Source: Orthonyx spaldingii (lineage: Eukaryota; Chordata; Aves; Passeriformes; Orthonychidae). From it: 64,000 nt of DNA. This document shows, piece after piece, positions 1 to 13,600 of the stretch. The translations under genes and the position numbers were made by a program. The notes under the pieces are model-generated. The model did not search any database. It was not told where the DNA came from and saw nothing but the letters and a program-made list of their open reading frames with translations. The DNA lies in assembly GCA_013397795.1 (NCBI GenBank), contig VZTJ01000523.1, positions 2,283,036 through 2,347,035 of the forward strand. Direction: 5' to 3'. Each line of letters starts with the position of its first letter. Position 1 is the stretch's first letter.

Positions 1-3000
1 GCACATTAAGAGGAATATTTCATCTGCAACAGCTTTGTCCTGAACGCCCTTCCATGTGATTAATTTAACAGAAAAAGGATCAAACCAAAACTGAGCTCGC
101 TGCCCTCCTTTCTCCAGGTATTTCTGCAGCTCATCTTCAATCCACACCTGTGTAACTCCAAATTTATTCCCAATTTATCTCTGTAACTCCTCTAACACCA
201 CACAAATCCCCTCACAGATCCACAGGCTCCGGGTAACGCAAGGAGAGGCAACACCTCCACTGAGGACAATTTACATTTCTTTTATCCATTGCAAAAACCT
301 CTGTAACATGTCGAGTATAAAGCACACAAAATACACTTGAAAGGAACTACCATAAAGTATTTGCTTCAAATAGACCTTTTACAACATAACACAAAATTCA
401 AAGGACAGTTTTTTTTAGGAAAGCACTTGAAACTGTAACACTTAGGTCCTGACAACATTAGATTACTTTAAGCTGTAAACCCTAATAAGTTTTGTGATTA
501 AATAAAATCAGCATTACAATTTCCAGGCATTATAATCATTGAACAGATTGTAACAACGAGATATAATGCAAACATGAAGCTCAGGAGACTGGCACTGAGA
601 AAACTCTCGATTCTTTGTAGATTTAGATCTGCACATGATAAAATCAGTAACAACTGGAGAAGAGGTTCCAATATTTCATCCTACACACTGATCTCAGTGC
701 TTTGCAAGCAGCAGTCAATACATCATCCCCTTTTTAATATTACTTTACAGAGCCATTATGACCTTGAAAAAAAATCTCCAGGTCAATTACTGCTGCCAGG
801 TATCAATAGAACATCTGGAAGGAAATAATTAAAACCACCAGGTTTTGTTAATTGCCCCTGCAGGAGTAGATGCACGAGATTTTATATATGTAGGGCTAAA
901 TAAATTACATTTATATGCTTACATATACAAAATCACAACCTCAACCTTCAGAACTGAACTACCTCTAGGTAAGAAATATAAGACCTTTTTCCATAAATTT
1001 AAAGGGTTTATTTATACCTGAGAGATTTTTGCATATTGATGTTGTTGTACCTTAGCCTGTAGGTGCTCCCCTAAGTCTTTCCTCTTTCCTGGGGTACAAA
1101 GCCCATTGCAGCCAGGTGGATTCTTCCCACCAGCTCCATGGACTTTGGCTGAGCCCTTCCTTACCTAACCTGGATCAACAGAGAGGTGACAGAGTTCAAT
1201 CCATATTTAAATAAAGTTCTGTACAAGTGCACAGGCTGGTTTATACAAATCCACAGCGAGTTCCCCACTCCTGATACTTCCACAACCTCTGATTTAAACA
1301 GGATGATATTCCTTTACCCAATGCATGTTTCTACTTGTTGGTCAGAGAACACCTCAGTGAAAAATTTTTCTGGGTATTGGATCACTGGCCATGCAAAACA
1401 CAATGAAAATGCTCCTTGCTGCCTGACCTGTTCCCTGGTTCTTGGGAATATCAACCCATTTTTCTGCCCAGCAACCAAGGAAACCAGGAGTGGAGGAGTA
1501 ATAAATCAAAGTGGCTACACCACATTAAGGTCACAGGCCAGTGAAGATGGACTGAGACTTTCCAACAAATCTAGAGAGATTTGGAGCCTCATTCCTCCTG
1601 AAATTTAAGGCATTTGGATGCCTGATTCCTACAGATTCCCCAGCCCAGCTCTCAGCTCCTCATCCCTGCAGATCCCGAGCAGTAGCAGGAACATGACCCA
1701 CGTAAGGCTCTTACAGAATTTCACAGTGCTATTTAATATGGCAAACACCAAACTAAATGTAAAGATTCCCTTTGTCATCCAGACAGATCAATTAAAACAG
1801 AAAGAAAAAGAATCCACCATGTCTCACTCCATTTTGCTCCTGACAGGGGGAATTCTCTGGAAGTGCTTTCATGCAAATATGGTGTTACCGTAGCTGATCA
1901 CAGAGCAATTAGAATTGATGGTTTTATTTAAAGTTTAACCAATGGAAAGGTCTTAGTGGAAGTGGAATAAAGTGTGCTTTCAGACACCAGATTGGACATA
2001 CCTGAAAAATCAGCAAAAGTAACAGTACTCTATTCATGAAAGACATCACAGAATGAATCAGCTTCATCAACAAACTGTTCTCATGTTGCAGAAATATCAT
2101 TTTTTGCATTGTATTTTACAGAAAAAAATTTGACTTTAGTGTTGATGGTCAGCAAAGCTGTCTTTGAACAATTCTTTGTTCAAATGTACAGGAATATAAT
2201 GGGAAAAAGTGAAGCTACATTTCACTGGCAATCGGACTTCATAGACCTTAGAAATTTTAGAAATGTTTGACTTAAAACAGCACATTTATGGACCACATTT
2301 CAGTGTAAAATAAATCAAACTCTTGTGCCCAAATAGAAGAAATTCCTAAGGCCTGACATCTGTTGTAAAAGGATGCAATGCAGCCACTGCTTTGGAGCAG
2401 GAGGAGATGAGGATGGACATGACAGGGACGACACAGCGAAGTCGATGTAAGAAACTCTACAGCTTGCATTTCCAGTTGGCTGTTCCCATTTTATACCCAC
2501 ACCCTTTCCAAACCTCCTTTTCATGCTATTCCTTCTTGTTCCATATTCCTTTTCCCATGTTTGGTTTTGGTGACACCACCTTAGATCCATCTGTCCCAAA
2601 CCTGCTCATCCTGGAGCGAACCCTCCGCCCGTCGCTGCTACAAACACTTTGCAACCCCAGGGTGTGTTTCCCTTTCCATGTTTCCCTTTCCACATTTCCA
2701 TAATTCAGGAGCTCTCCGGCACCATTTCCAACATTTCATGGAGCAACTGGCACAGGGAGGCACTTATGTGACATGTTTAAAACTTATCTTTGGTAAACAC
2801 TCACACACACACACACACACAAATGTGTAACTCATGTTTTGCTTCCTGATTGTAAATGCTTGTTTGCTACTGGTGGATGTGTGCAGGTATCTAAACACAG
2901 ACAGGACTTTATCAGTACAAAATAGTTTTTCAAATGCCACTGCCAAGGATTTGTTTTAATTCACCTAAAAATAGCGCAGTCCTGGGCTTTTGGAGTTTTT

Positions 3001-3829
3001 CCTGACTCTGTTTGTTGCGCATTAAAGCAGCTCTGATCGATAACAAATTAGCAATAGAAAGCGAGCCCAGTCTGCTCAATTTTCACCTCCTTTCTCATTC
3101 TCTTGCCTTGGTTTTCAAGACCAATTTAATCAGAATAGTTGTATCTCTTACAGCTTTCATTATCTGTGAGGCAGATCCTGGGCTCTGACGCTGCCTGACT
3201 TGAGCAGCCAAATCGTTCACTGGGATCAGTGGAAATTTTGGATACACAAAATGCTGAGTCTGCTCTTGGCAGGGGCGTTTCCCACTCACCAGTACGAACC
3301 AGTACTCTGGGGAGGGGAGTGACCCCGAATCTCTGACTGACCTGAGGAACAATCAGCAGAGCTCACACCACCAAGAGATGACCCATCAACGTGTATTTTC
3401 AAAGGTGCTGCAAATAAATGCTGCTGGAACTGCATGGATAAAACCAAGGGATGATTGACTTTGATGTACCCAGAGCACTGCCCCTTCAAACATCAGGAAT
3501 TTCTGCAGAGAGGTATTTCATTGGCTTCAGTTTTCATTGACACCATTTAAATTTTGCTTAAGAGTTATTTTTTTTTTTTTTTTAGAACCCAGAACTTAGT
3601 GCATTTCATTTTTATAAAATTAGAATACTTTATATCCATCTCTTTTCATTGCAAAAAAATACAGCCCAAACACACGTCAAGGTATAAACACTTCACGAAT
3701 GACAGACGCTTCACTTATTTCACCTGCTTAACGGTGAGTTAGACATTGATCAACCAAACAACTTTGGCAACTTGCACAAAAATATGTCCTTAACTCAAAA
3801 GTGCTGATAAAACTCGCTTTAATGAGGCC
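1..3829. other. Non-coding flank beyond the 3' end of TENT5D
   Basis: No reading frame here has recognisable protein similarity. The open frames are short (140 codons or less), lack splice context and look random. The sequence is AT-rich and mostly unique, with a CA microsatellite near 2802-2821 and a T-run near 3568-3583. It could include an extended TENT5D 3' UTR, but nothing in the sequence proves this. Confidence 0.6.
2802..2821. repeat. (CA)n microsatellite
   Basis: An uninterrupted run of about ten CA dinucleotides in otherwise unique AT-rich sequence. Confidence 0.9.
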
Positions 3830-3835
3830 TTTATT
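3830..3835 (-). terminator. Candidate TENT5D polyadenylation signal
   Basis: The minus strand reads AATAAA here, about 54 bases after the TENT5D stop codon. That would give an unusually short 3' UTR, so it may be a proximal or unused site. Longer 3' UTRs reaching further left cannot be excluded. Confidence 0.3.
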
Positions 3836-3888
3836 AAGGAGAGAACTGGAAAGAGAGGAGTGGTGAGTGCTTGGAGGTCGGAGCGTTC

Positions 3889-5064
3889 CTACACCATCCC
3901 GCTCTGTAGCTGCATGTGGAAAGGGTACGGCTGGTAGAACACGGGGGGTTGTCCATGAGCAATGTAGTAGTTGCTGAAGTTTCTGTCACTGATATAGGGA
4001 GCAGGCTGATAGTAGCACGTGACGTTGGCCGCGTTGGGGATGATGTTCTGTTCTCCGAGCACTTTTAAAGCCAGGATTGTGATCATGTTGAGGGTTTGCC
4101 TTCGCTCGTGTCCCATGAGGCAGACTGTGCTCTTGTTCACCACCCCACGCAGGGTCATCAAGTAGTCATACTTGCTCTTCTCCTCCCCGATGAAGTGGTT
4201 GCGCAGGTAGGACTCGATTTTCCTCTGCTGCTCGGCAACGTCGGGAAAATCAATGAAGAACCTGGAGCACATGTAACGTTCCAGAGACCTAATTTCAGCC
4301 TCATCCGCCGGCTTAAAGTCACGGACCAGGAGGTTGCTGTACTTCAGGAGGCCGCCTCCTCTGATCTCCTCCGGGTTGCGGGTGGAGATCAGTTTGTATT
4401 TCAGGTGGTCCATGGCTTGGTTGAAGTCCCCGTACATGCTCTCGGCGATGACGGCGGGGTGGCAGTCCTGTGTCAGGGGCCGGTCTGTGGCTCTGTAGAC
4501 GGCCAGGATGGAGTCCAGGATGATCTGGAAGGAGTCCACGCTGAACTCGAACTGCCGCCGCAGCGAGCTGACGAACTTCAGCTCCACGTTCTTGCCGCTG
4601 TTGTTGGACAGCGAGATGAGGCTCCAGCGGTCGTGGTCGGTGGAGACTTTGACCATCTTCTGCACGTAGGCATCTTTCATGGTCTGAGCTGTGATTTTTT
4701 GCTTGTTAACACATTTTGGCAAGAAGTCCAATAGGCAATTGAGAACTGCTTCCTTAACGACCTGGAACTCGAGCTCACTGGGAAGTTCCACTCCAAAAAT
4801 GATGTCCAGGTCCTTGTAGCTGGTGCCATTGTGCTTCACCAGGATGTGACTGGCAGTGGAACCGTTCAGGCGGATGTCCCTAACCTGGATCTGCTTTTCA
4901 ATGAGCTGCTCCTTTACCATATGGATTATATCCTTCGGCTTTACCTCCAGGGTTGGAAAATTTCCTCTCCCATGAATAGGTATAGCCTCAGCTAAAACCT
5001 GATCCAGGATTTTAATCTGATCCCAGGTGAGATAACTGAATCTGTGGTCTAAGTCCTCGGTCAT
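3889..5064 (-). CDS. TENT5D: TENT5D, terminal nucleotidyltransferase 5D (FAM46D), complete single coding exon
   Basis: Encodes a complete 391-residue protein of the TENT5/FAM46 family, non-canonical poly(A) polymerases that lengthen mRNA tails. Residues 67-69 (NGS) and 85-87 (D-L-D) form the nucleotidyltransferase active-site signature. The third acidic residue is probably E161, by alignment with TENT5C (family knowledge). Conserved family blocks follow: SVDSFQIILD at 175-184, ERYMCSRFFIDFP at 262-274, CLMGHERRQTLN at 315-326 and CYYQPAPY at 350-357. The opening (YLTWDQIKILDQVL), the VKPKDIIHMVK stretch and the ending (SGMV) resemble TENT5D more than the A, B or C paralogues. Length matches the family (about 390). 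The ATG is chosen because it is the first in frame, 15 bases after a good splice acceptor (CTCCCTGTTTAG). The upstream exon is therefore untranslated. Human TENT5D is X-linked and mainly testis-expressed; expression in birds is not shown here. Confidence 0.94.
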   Translation of the reverse strand: MTEDLDHRFSYLTWDQIKILDQVLAEAIPIHGRGNFPTLEVKPKDIIHMVKEQLIEKQIQVRDIRLNGSTASHILVKHNGTSYKDLDIIFGVELPSELEFQVVKEAVLNCLLDFLPKCVNKQKITAQTMKDAYVQKMVKVSTDHDRWSLISLSNNSGKNVELKFVSSLRRQFEFSVDSFQIILDSILAVYRATDRPLTQDCHPAVIAESMYGDFNQAMDHLKYKLISTRNPEEIRGGGLLKYSNLLVRDFKPADEAEIRSLERYMCSRFFIDFPDVAEQQRKIESYLRNHFIGEEKSKYDYLMTLRGVVNKSTVCLMGHERRQTLNMITILALKVLGEQNIIPNAANVTCYYQPAPYISDRNFSNYYIAHGQPPVFYQPYPFHMQLQSGMV

Positions 5065-5079
5065 TGTGATGTCAGTTGG
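5065..5079 (-). other. TENT5D: TENT5D 5' UTR segment and splice acceptor
   Basis: On the minus strand a pyrimidine tract ending in TAG sits at 5080 and upward, followed by 15 untranslated bases and then the ATG at 5064. This implies at least one non-coding 5' exon further right, as in other TENT5 genes. Confidence 0.75.
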
Positions 5080-6915
5080 CTAAACAGGGAGAAAGAGGAA
5101 TTAGAGACAAATGTTAGAACTTCCTGGAATACCAGAGAGGACATTTCACTTGGATATACCAAACTTCCTCCCCCAGTGTGGTGACAGAGCTGTTCATTTT
5201 ACAGAGACACAACCCCAGTTAACGGTCTGAGTCAACCACTGCACTTGTCGCAGGCTTTTAATTGAATTTAAATGTACTCAGGTTTTAATCCTGCTGTGAA
5301 GCCATCACGTTATTGTACAACCCATGACTCAAAGTAAATGCAGCAAACCATATAGACCCAATTTAAAACTACTCAAAGGTTAATAACATGGAATACTTGG
5401 TGGTTCTAATGGAACTCCAAATAAATTTCACTGTGAAGAGCTAAAATGAGCAAAATGAGCAAATTTGTTCTTTCTGTCCTGCCTAGACATATCCCTTGAT
5501 CTTCAGTGACTTGAATACTTAAAATACTAAAAGACCAGGAAGTTTTTTGTGAAAACCAGGAATGATGCCAGCTGCTCCCTGTTTATCCAGCCATATGCCT
5601 TGGATGAACTTTGGTCTCTATGGATCATCTAAACACACTCATGCTTTAATACCACTTGTGGTTTAAGGACTGGATAGCTGATAACTGTTAACCTGCTTCC
5701 ACAATGTTTCTGAAGAAAACATTTCCCTTCTAAGCCATTAAAACCATGTTTTACATTAATGTATCAATGCTGCAAGTCCTGGTTTGCAGATCTGGAGAGA
5801 AAATCCCTTCCAGCCTTGTGGAGAAAGAACCTCAAGAAAGCCTGTAAAGAGACACCTATAGAGTACATGGGATAAAGCTCAGATCTGGGAACTTCTCAGT
5901 TTAAAATTACAACTTCATAGCATCACATCTAGCAAGGAGATGAAACACTCAGGTGGTGTCCAGGTGGGATCTGAAGGGGCTCAGTGAGGCCTCAGCTGGG
6001 TGGAAGAAGTGCCTTTGGGAATCTGCCAGCACCCAGAACCTGCTACTGAAACACCCACGAGTGTTTGTGCAGCCAGATGGCTCAAACATATTCTTTCAGC
6101 CAGAGAATAAAAATAAAGTGAAATCGTACTAAGTAATAACACTACTGAAAGGCTCCACTGTTGTTTCTTAACCAGTAGTGACTCCATATGTACATTGTCA
6201 AACATTCCCCTTCCCTCGCCTTCAGATTCCACATTTGGGAATCTTTTAGTAATTTCAAGTAACTTGTGAGCTGCCAAATTGCTTGGGAATATGGCAGAGC
6301 TGTATTTCACATACTTCTGCTGGAATTTCAGCTCCCATTAAGCTGATCAGGACCATATGTAATTCCAAGCACCTTCCTGGCCTCATGACAAAGAATGGGA
6401 CTAACCAGATGTTTGAAGTTGAAGGAATGTTTTAAAAGTTGGCTAAAGCAGGACTGAAGTCGGGAATTTAATTGACAGTGTGAAGGTCTTGGAATCAGTC
6501 CTACAGTTCTGGCACAACCACGCAGCTCCTGGCATGGTGTACACAGTGCATAATTCCACATACATAACATGCAAACACAGGTGTGTTTTCAGGTGTATTC
6601 AGAAATATCCACGTTTTTCCTGCAGGCATTTAGAGGACACAACATTTGAACTGAAATGGAAAGAAATCACCACCCATAGCACTGCCAATTTTGCATGCTA
6701 ATGATTTCACCATTCAATATTCATTGGAATTCCGTGCTTATTCCTTTAAAACTATTTCTGTGCATCCTTCAGAGCCTTTATGACAACTCAGTACAAGTTT
6801 ATCCTAAAAAACAGCTGTTACAGAAATTCTGGAAGTGGGACAACCTTGGGTGAAGGCAGGTTGGAAGGAGAGGGTTTTGTTCAGATGTTTTTGCTGCCAT
6901 GTTGTCACCTGAGTC

Positions 6916-6975
6916 ATTCATAGAATCACAGACTTAAAGTTGGAAAAAGACTTCCAAAATCATCAAGTCCAGCTT
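6916..6975 (-). mobile_element. CR1 LINE 3'-end fragment, old
   Basis: Begins with the CR1 terminal repeat in reverse orientation (CATAGAATCACAG) followed by the GTTGGAAAAAGACTTCC-like block. Truncated and diverged. Confidence 0.65.
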
Positions 6976-7563
6976 TTTACATATCAGCTTATGGTGGACG
7001 AGCCCAAATGATTCCCCAGCAAACTTAAAATCATCAGAATTGTTGTCTAAGCAGTAGTTTTTAAAATGGCATTTTTCTGATATTGCAAAACTTTGACCTT
7101 TTTGAGGCTGATGCTGTGATGTAAAAAAAAAGGGAGGGAGCAGGGAAGGGAATGTTGAAATTCAATCCCCTTTTAGCAGAGGGACCCTCTTCAAACACTT
7201 GGAAACTCCGAAGATGGACGTATCTCTAAATAAGCTTAGAAATCCTTCCTTTATTGCTACATGTTTTTAGGTATTTCGGATGGTATTGCAATATACAGAG
7301 GTTTGAAACTGAAAGGAGGAGGTAATGTCAATAAATCTCTCTTTTGTGTTGAGGAGTTGTCCTTCAAAATGTCATTTCTCTCAAGTGATTCCTGGAGAAT
7401 CTGGGGAGGCTTTGGGAGTTCAGAGTCTCAAAGTTTTTGATAAAGAATTCTGTGCTGAAATAACACCTTCAACTTTGAGAAGTGAGGAAAATGTGCTAGG
7501 GAAAAACCCCAGGAATTCAGTTTTCAAAAATATAATTAATTTGCAGGTAAACCTAAATAAACT

Positions 7564-7590
7564 TAGTAGTAGTAGTAGTAGTAATAGTAG
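7564..7590. repeat. (AGT)n microsatellite
   Basis: About nine AGT units with one interruption (AAT). Confidence 0.9.
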
Positions 7591-8050
7591 TATTTATTGT
7601 TTACTAATTTGCTACCAGCTTGCAACCCAATACTTAACCCTGCACTCTTCTAGAAGGATTTTCTCTTGTTCTTTTCCTAAATCTTGTTTGGCAACAAGAA
7701 GAATTTCCAGGCACTTTTATAGTTGTTAGGAACCTGATTTCTCAAAGCAGGGGCAAATTTATTGACTGAGGTGCTCAGGCTAATACCAGGAGTTATTATT
7801 AATGCAATTAACCTCAGTTACAATACATCAGCAGCAACACTGAGGTTGTAATTAGTCAAAGTGCTGTGTAAAACAAGAGATCCCGGGATGAAGGGAAGGA
7901 AACTCCCTGCCCGTGACCACAGCACTCGGATGAAGCCAAGCACAAGTGAGTACTGGGCTGGTTAATGGAAAAAGAGGCTGGAAAATCACTTTATTCCTTG
8001 GAAACTGGTGCTGTTTGCAATGGAGGATGAGCAATTTACATGGGAGGAGA

Positions 8051-8302
8051 GTGATAGGACAGGGGATTGGTTTTAAAGTAAAAGAGGGGAAGGTTGGATT
8101 AAATTAGGGAGAAACTCCTCCCTGTGAGGGTGGTGATGCACTGGAACAGATTCCAGAGAAGCTGTGGCTGCCCCTGGATCCCTGGAAGTGTCCAAGGCCA
8201 GGTTGGACGGGGCTTGGAGCACCCTGGGACAGTGGAAGTGGAACTGGAAGCAGATGATGTTTAAGGTTCCTTCCATCCAAACCATCCTGGGACTCTGTGA
8301 TC
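8051..8302 (+). mobile_element. CR1 LINE 3' fragment
   Basis: Contains the typical blocks CTGTGAGGGTGGTGATGC, AGAGAAGCTGTGGCTGCC and GTCCAAGGCCAGGTTGGA, and ends in a CATCC..GACTCTGTGATCC form of the CR1 3' terminus. 5'-truncated. Confidence 0.9.
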
Positions 8303-9459
8303 CCTGGAGGCAGAAACACCTCACTGGCACCCCCAATCCCAGCCTTCCCTAAGCCTTTCCTGCTGCATCCTGCCAAAGAATTCCTTTGTGAACCTCCTGC
8401 CACAGGAACACCCCACAGCATCTCATGTGTGTCACGTGCAGGGTTTTCTTGTCCTAAAGTCTGCACGTGGGCAAGTGGAAGCTGCACAAACATCACAACC
8501 AAGGCAATGAAATTGAAAACAGGGTGTTTTTTCCACACTTCATCAATATCTGTAATTTACTGAGATTCTCTCCTAGGGATTTTTCTTAAGTTTTTTTTGT
8601 TTATGGGTTTTAAAATGTTACCATAAACTGCAATAGACCCTGAATCCCACCTGATTTAAGATCTCTGCCAGATAAAATGATGAGGAAAAGCAGTTTTCAG
8701 GGTGTTTTCTTTTACATACACTGGCTAGAGAAGCACAGAACAAGATGGATCAGACCCAGTCAAGTTTTGTGACATATTATCCTTATTATAAGGTTTGAAA
8801 AATATTTCCCTGACTCAACTTCCAACTTGCCCTTGAGTGGTCACCTTCAGCTGATAATGTGGTCACAATGTGGAAAAATGTTTGGATACTGTTGGATCAT
8901 TAAACATAATACTGTTAAATTTTCTCATTTATTTTCCTACTGAAATTAGAGGCTCCAATTTTCTTTTTGGACCAAGCAGCTCTGAGTTTGGGCTTACAAT
9001 GATGCTAAAATGTTTCATTAACCACCTCTTAGCACTCCACTGTGCATGAGCATCATCAAAAAATCCAAGCAGATCTGGCTTTGCATCTCAATGAAGCAAA
9101 TCTGCCATGCTAATGACAACTTTCATGTTCCCCAAACTTTCATAGAAACAGATACTTACAGTCTAGAGAACAGTCTCATCAAATTTAGCTCATATTTTAC
9201 TGATAAACTGTTTAGATTCTCTTTTTATATATTCCTAATCTTGATTCAGTGTGTTTTCAAAGGGTTTGCCATGTGCTGGCATTTTCAGGCAGGATACAGC
9301 TGAAATAGTTTTTGTGCAGCTGTGGCAGCTCCATCCTCTTCCCTTTGCTTCTATCTGCTCCCATGTTTTTCTGTTTACAATAAAGGTTGGGAATACTTAA
9401 ATGCTCCAGTTCTTTTTAATTTGCACTTGAAATGGGTTGTGCAGAGACCTTTTACAGAT

Positions 9460-9746
9460 CCCAGAATTCCAGAATCAGGGAGGTTGGAAAAGCCCTCCCA
9501 GACCATCCAGTCCAAACCAGTGCCTGATCCCCACCTTGTCACCAGCCCAGAGCTCTGAGTGCCACCTGCAGTCCTACCTCGGACACCTCCAGGGATGGGG
9601 ACTCCAAACCTCCCTGGGCAGCCCCTTCCAATGCCTGACCACCTTTCCATGCAGAAATTCCTCCTGGTGTCCAACCTGCACCTCCCCTGGCACAGTTTGA
9701 GGCTGTTTCCCCTCATCCTGTCCCTTGCTCCCTGGGAGAAGAGGCT
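9460..9746 (-). mobile_element. CR1 LINE 3' fragment, different subfamily
   Basis: Starts with CCAGAATTCCAGAATCA and reads the CR1 tail in reverse, including the blocks GGGCAGCCCCTTCCAATGCC and AACCTGCACCTCCCCTGG. The body differs from the more frequent CR1 type in this window, so it is another subfamily. Confidence 0.88.
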
Positions 9747-10437
9747 AAAAAAGAGATGTAGCAAAATGTCTTGGGAGCTGCCTTGTGCTGGAGGATCCCA
9801 AAACCCACAGAAACTCTGCCATTCCTCACATCTCTGTACTGCTTTTCCTGCTTACACATTATACACATCACTAGCAATTTCCATGATCTCCTGCTAAAGC
9901 TTTCTTTTAATTCAGAGATCCATTTCTCTGTTAAGCCGGGCATTTGGAAGTATTGTGCTCACTTACTTCAGGACTGCAGCTGGCATAAGATCCAAAGGCA
10001 GGAATGTCAAACGTGGAGGGACTTCCAGTCGTAATTTAGACCCAGACGAGACAAGGAGAAGCAGTAAAGCATCTGGGGAACCTAAATGGGGACATATTTA
10101 AACTGGTTTGATGGTGTTTTCCATGAGTTTTTCCTTCCATTAATGTTAATGCAGGTGGTGAAGGCAGTGTTTATTTATCCTCTTATCGAGAGATAACGCA
10201 TGAATTGCCATCAGTTTTCAGTCCAGTTCCCACCGAGTTTCCCTGGGATAACAAATGATAACTCAGCTCTTGCCTGGCAGATCAGGCTGCAAGGTGGGCA
10301 AAATGCACTGCAAAGCAGCTGGATTGGGCTGTGCCACAGAATGTCACCTTCAAGGGCACAAAAAGGAAACATGAGAGGAGACTTGATCCACAAAAACGTG
10401 TCCTGCTTTTTCCACCCAACCCAAGGAGCATGGATAA

Positions 10438-10673
10438 TGGCTTTAAGGGAAAGAGGGCAGGGTGAGATGGGATATTGGGAAGGAGTTGTTCCCTGTGAGG
10501 GTGGGGAGGCCCTGGCACAGGTTGCCCAGAGAAGCTGTGGCTGCCTCTGGATCCCTGGAAGTGTCCAAGGCCAGGCTGGATGGGGCTTGGAGCACCCACC
10601 TATGGATCTTTCCCTGCCCATGGAACAAGATAGGATGTAAGGTCCCTTTCAACTAAACCATCCTGGGATTCTC
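10438..10673 (+). mobile_element. CR1 LINE 3' fragment
   Basis: Same subfamily as the copy at 8051. It has the blocks CCCTGTGAGGGTGGGGAGGC and AGAGAAGCTGTGGCTGCC, and ends in AACTAAACCATCCTGGGATTC. Confidence 0.9.
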
Positions 10674-13600
10674 TTTCTACTGGAATGTTCCAGGATATTG
10701 GCTCGATGAGCTAGGAGTTCTCAGGAGGCCCAAAATGAGGAGCTAAATTTGGGCACCCAGTATGAAATCATAATCCATATTCTGCCATGCCCGATACTTG
10801 GGGTTTTTGGATGTCCCGTTTTTCCATCATGACTCATGGTACACTCATTCTTAGCCAGATGGGGATCCCCTCACAGGGCAACATTTGCAAGGGCAAATTT
10901 GTTATGACTTGATACAGTTCCCACAACACATGAGGCTCCTTCCCACAGGGCCTCCAGTCCAAACCAACCAATCCCTGTAAAAAACATGAGGCCAGCAATA
11001 TTTAAATTGCTCTAAAACACTGTATCAACTTTTAAAAAATAGCTGTCATATGAAATATTTGGTCTGTTGGGGCTGTGGTGTTCCCTGGGAAGTTCCTGCT
11101 TCAGAAGATTATTTGTACTACCAAACATGTACTATGGACTAAGTCCTGAATAATATTCCCAGCAAGAATGCAAAATTCCACAGACTCACCGTGGCAGGAC
11201 GACTGGAAGTGTGTATTCCAGTGGAGTTAATAGGATGAGTCACTGGACCATTTGGTGGAAATATGAATTGTCATCTTGTCACTGACAGAAACACGAAGCT
11301 CCCCGGGAAAGCTGCAGGAAATAAAACCCAACAAACAATCGCATTCATTTGGAGATCAGTGTTAACCATCAGTCACCTGCTGGACATAATAAATGATGCA
11401 TTACAGCCTGGCACAGTCCTGCAGGTATAACAACAGCCTTTGGAGTTGGGAATGATAAGGTGGAAGTAGTGGGAAAAGCACCAAAGTGCTTATAAAGACT
11501 CTGGGTTTCAGGTCATCCTTAATCCTCTGCAAGGATATTAACAAACTTGCCATTTTCCCTATGGGATTTTGAGTGGGAATTTAATGTTATTAATAGACAT
11601 GCAAATTAGCAGGGATGTAGTAGAACCATATAAAATTTGGAATGAATAATAACTCAGCAGAATGAAGTATGATGAATTGTGTAGTGGCTCTAGATTCTTT
11701 CTATCAGAGTGTGCAGCTGACAGGAAGGTCCTGTTTCCTGGCACATGAGGTTGTGGGTTCATTTAGAATAAAACCAGAATCCTGTTGCTGGAATTTCCAT
11801 GTTCATTGAGTGGCTGTGTTGGAATGAAATATTTCTGTAAATATTCTTCTGCTGTCATAGAGGCACTTCCTTATCTTTGTTTCTAATTTCAAACATGTGC
11901 TGACAGTCAGCATCTTCAGGCTTTCCCTCCAAGACCTCCCATTCCAGCACCCCGTCCTGCAAAGTTCACAACATCCACACAAGTTCCCTGATCATCCCAA
12001 GCAGGGCCTGCCCACTGTATGGCTTGATATTTACAGGAATTTACTCCTTGTTGAGTTGTGTTCCACAATCTCAACTTCTATGCTGAAATTATACACGGTT
12101 CTTAGTAAAGATAATATTGCAAGTATGATTTAAGTGTAAATATCTGCATGATCTGCAGGAAAAGCTGAAATTACAGCCCAAGGAGGTATGGACTGTGTTA
12201 TTCATTTTTTAGGACTATAAAGGATTTTTCCTCCATGCTACAGCAGGCAGATTTTTATCCCTGAAAATGCCATTTTAGTGCTGCCAGAAGCACAGCACTT
12301 GCTTCGCTCACCCTCTGAGGACCTGTCTGCTGTGCCAGGGCTTGTCTGCAGCTTTCATTTGCTTTCCAGCTCCTGATGGGTTACTAATTAGCTGATTGCA
12401 TGTTCCTGACCTGCTCCCAAATCCATGCACCGACGGCTCACGTTGGCAGCTGGAATAAAGGGTTAAGTCTGGCAAGGGCTGAGCTCTGCTCTGAGCCTGG
12501 CACTGAGCAGCCAGTTAGGCCTTGATGGCAAAGGAAAGAGTTCTGGGCTGCTTAGATAAAAGACTCTCAGCATGTGGAGTCTGGAAAAGTCAGACAAATC
12601 AGTCACTTTGCAAAAAAAAAAAAATACAAACTTCTTTTTAACACTGAAATATTGTTATTTCTTTCCATGCAAGGATGGAGGCTTTAATGGATATATGATA
12701 TCCATTAATGGATATATCACCATGATAGAACAGATTAACACTGGAGCAGAATTTATGGCTTCTTCCTCCTGTGATATTTAGGGAAAGAAGAGAGAGACCT
12801 TTATAGCTTTTTTTTTTTTTTTTGTAGCAGAAGAGGCATTATTATATAATATGTTCATAGAAGCAGCAGCTGAGATTGATGAGCTGCTTTGCCTACTGGG
12901 ACATTATTCCCAACAGCTGCTTTTTATTGGCTCAGTCACCACAGGAAAAAGCATCATTTCCTTACTCTACGCTCAGGGTTCCCAGGATTTTTTTCAACTG
13001 AAGGAAAAACAAAAATAAAAATGACTATGTCAACAATTACCCTGTGTTTAAAGAGAGTATTTCCCTGTTCCTGAATAGGGGATGTGAATTGTGGCAACAT
13101 GCACCAACAAACCCATTCCCAAGCCTTTTCCCTTGCTGTCTCCGTGCCTAAGGAGCACAGGACTGTCCTGAGATCCAGCAGGGTCTGGGACATGACGTGT
13201 GGCTCTGTGCCCTGGATTTCCCTCTGTGCCACAATCTCCCAGCTGGGCACTCCTTTGGGTGTCCCCACTCTCAGGTCCCACCCTGAGGAATATCGACCCT
13301 CCAACCTTGCAGGTGCCCATGTCTTCCATGGGCTTTGGTGGACGTGGAGGTTGCTCAGACACCTCATGAGCTCTCCCAGGGCATTTCAAGGTGATGACCC
13401 CCAAACTGGCAGGAACAAGAGCCAAGGATCCCAGAGATTCCTTCCTCCCTCTCTCTGCCTGCAGCTTCCCCTGACTGCTCTGCTCAGCTCCTCAGACTAA
13501 TCCCAAAATCTATTTACTCACTCGAGATCCCAGTGACTCAATCCAAAGCTCACTTATCAAAAACTCTCATTATTATGACTAAACTGCAGCAAAAAGCAGG

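Noticed and set aside
4096..4734. 212-codon open frame on the plus strand
   Set aside because: It lies wholly antisense to the TENT5D coding exon and has no family similarity; it is a shadow frame.
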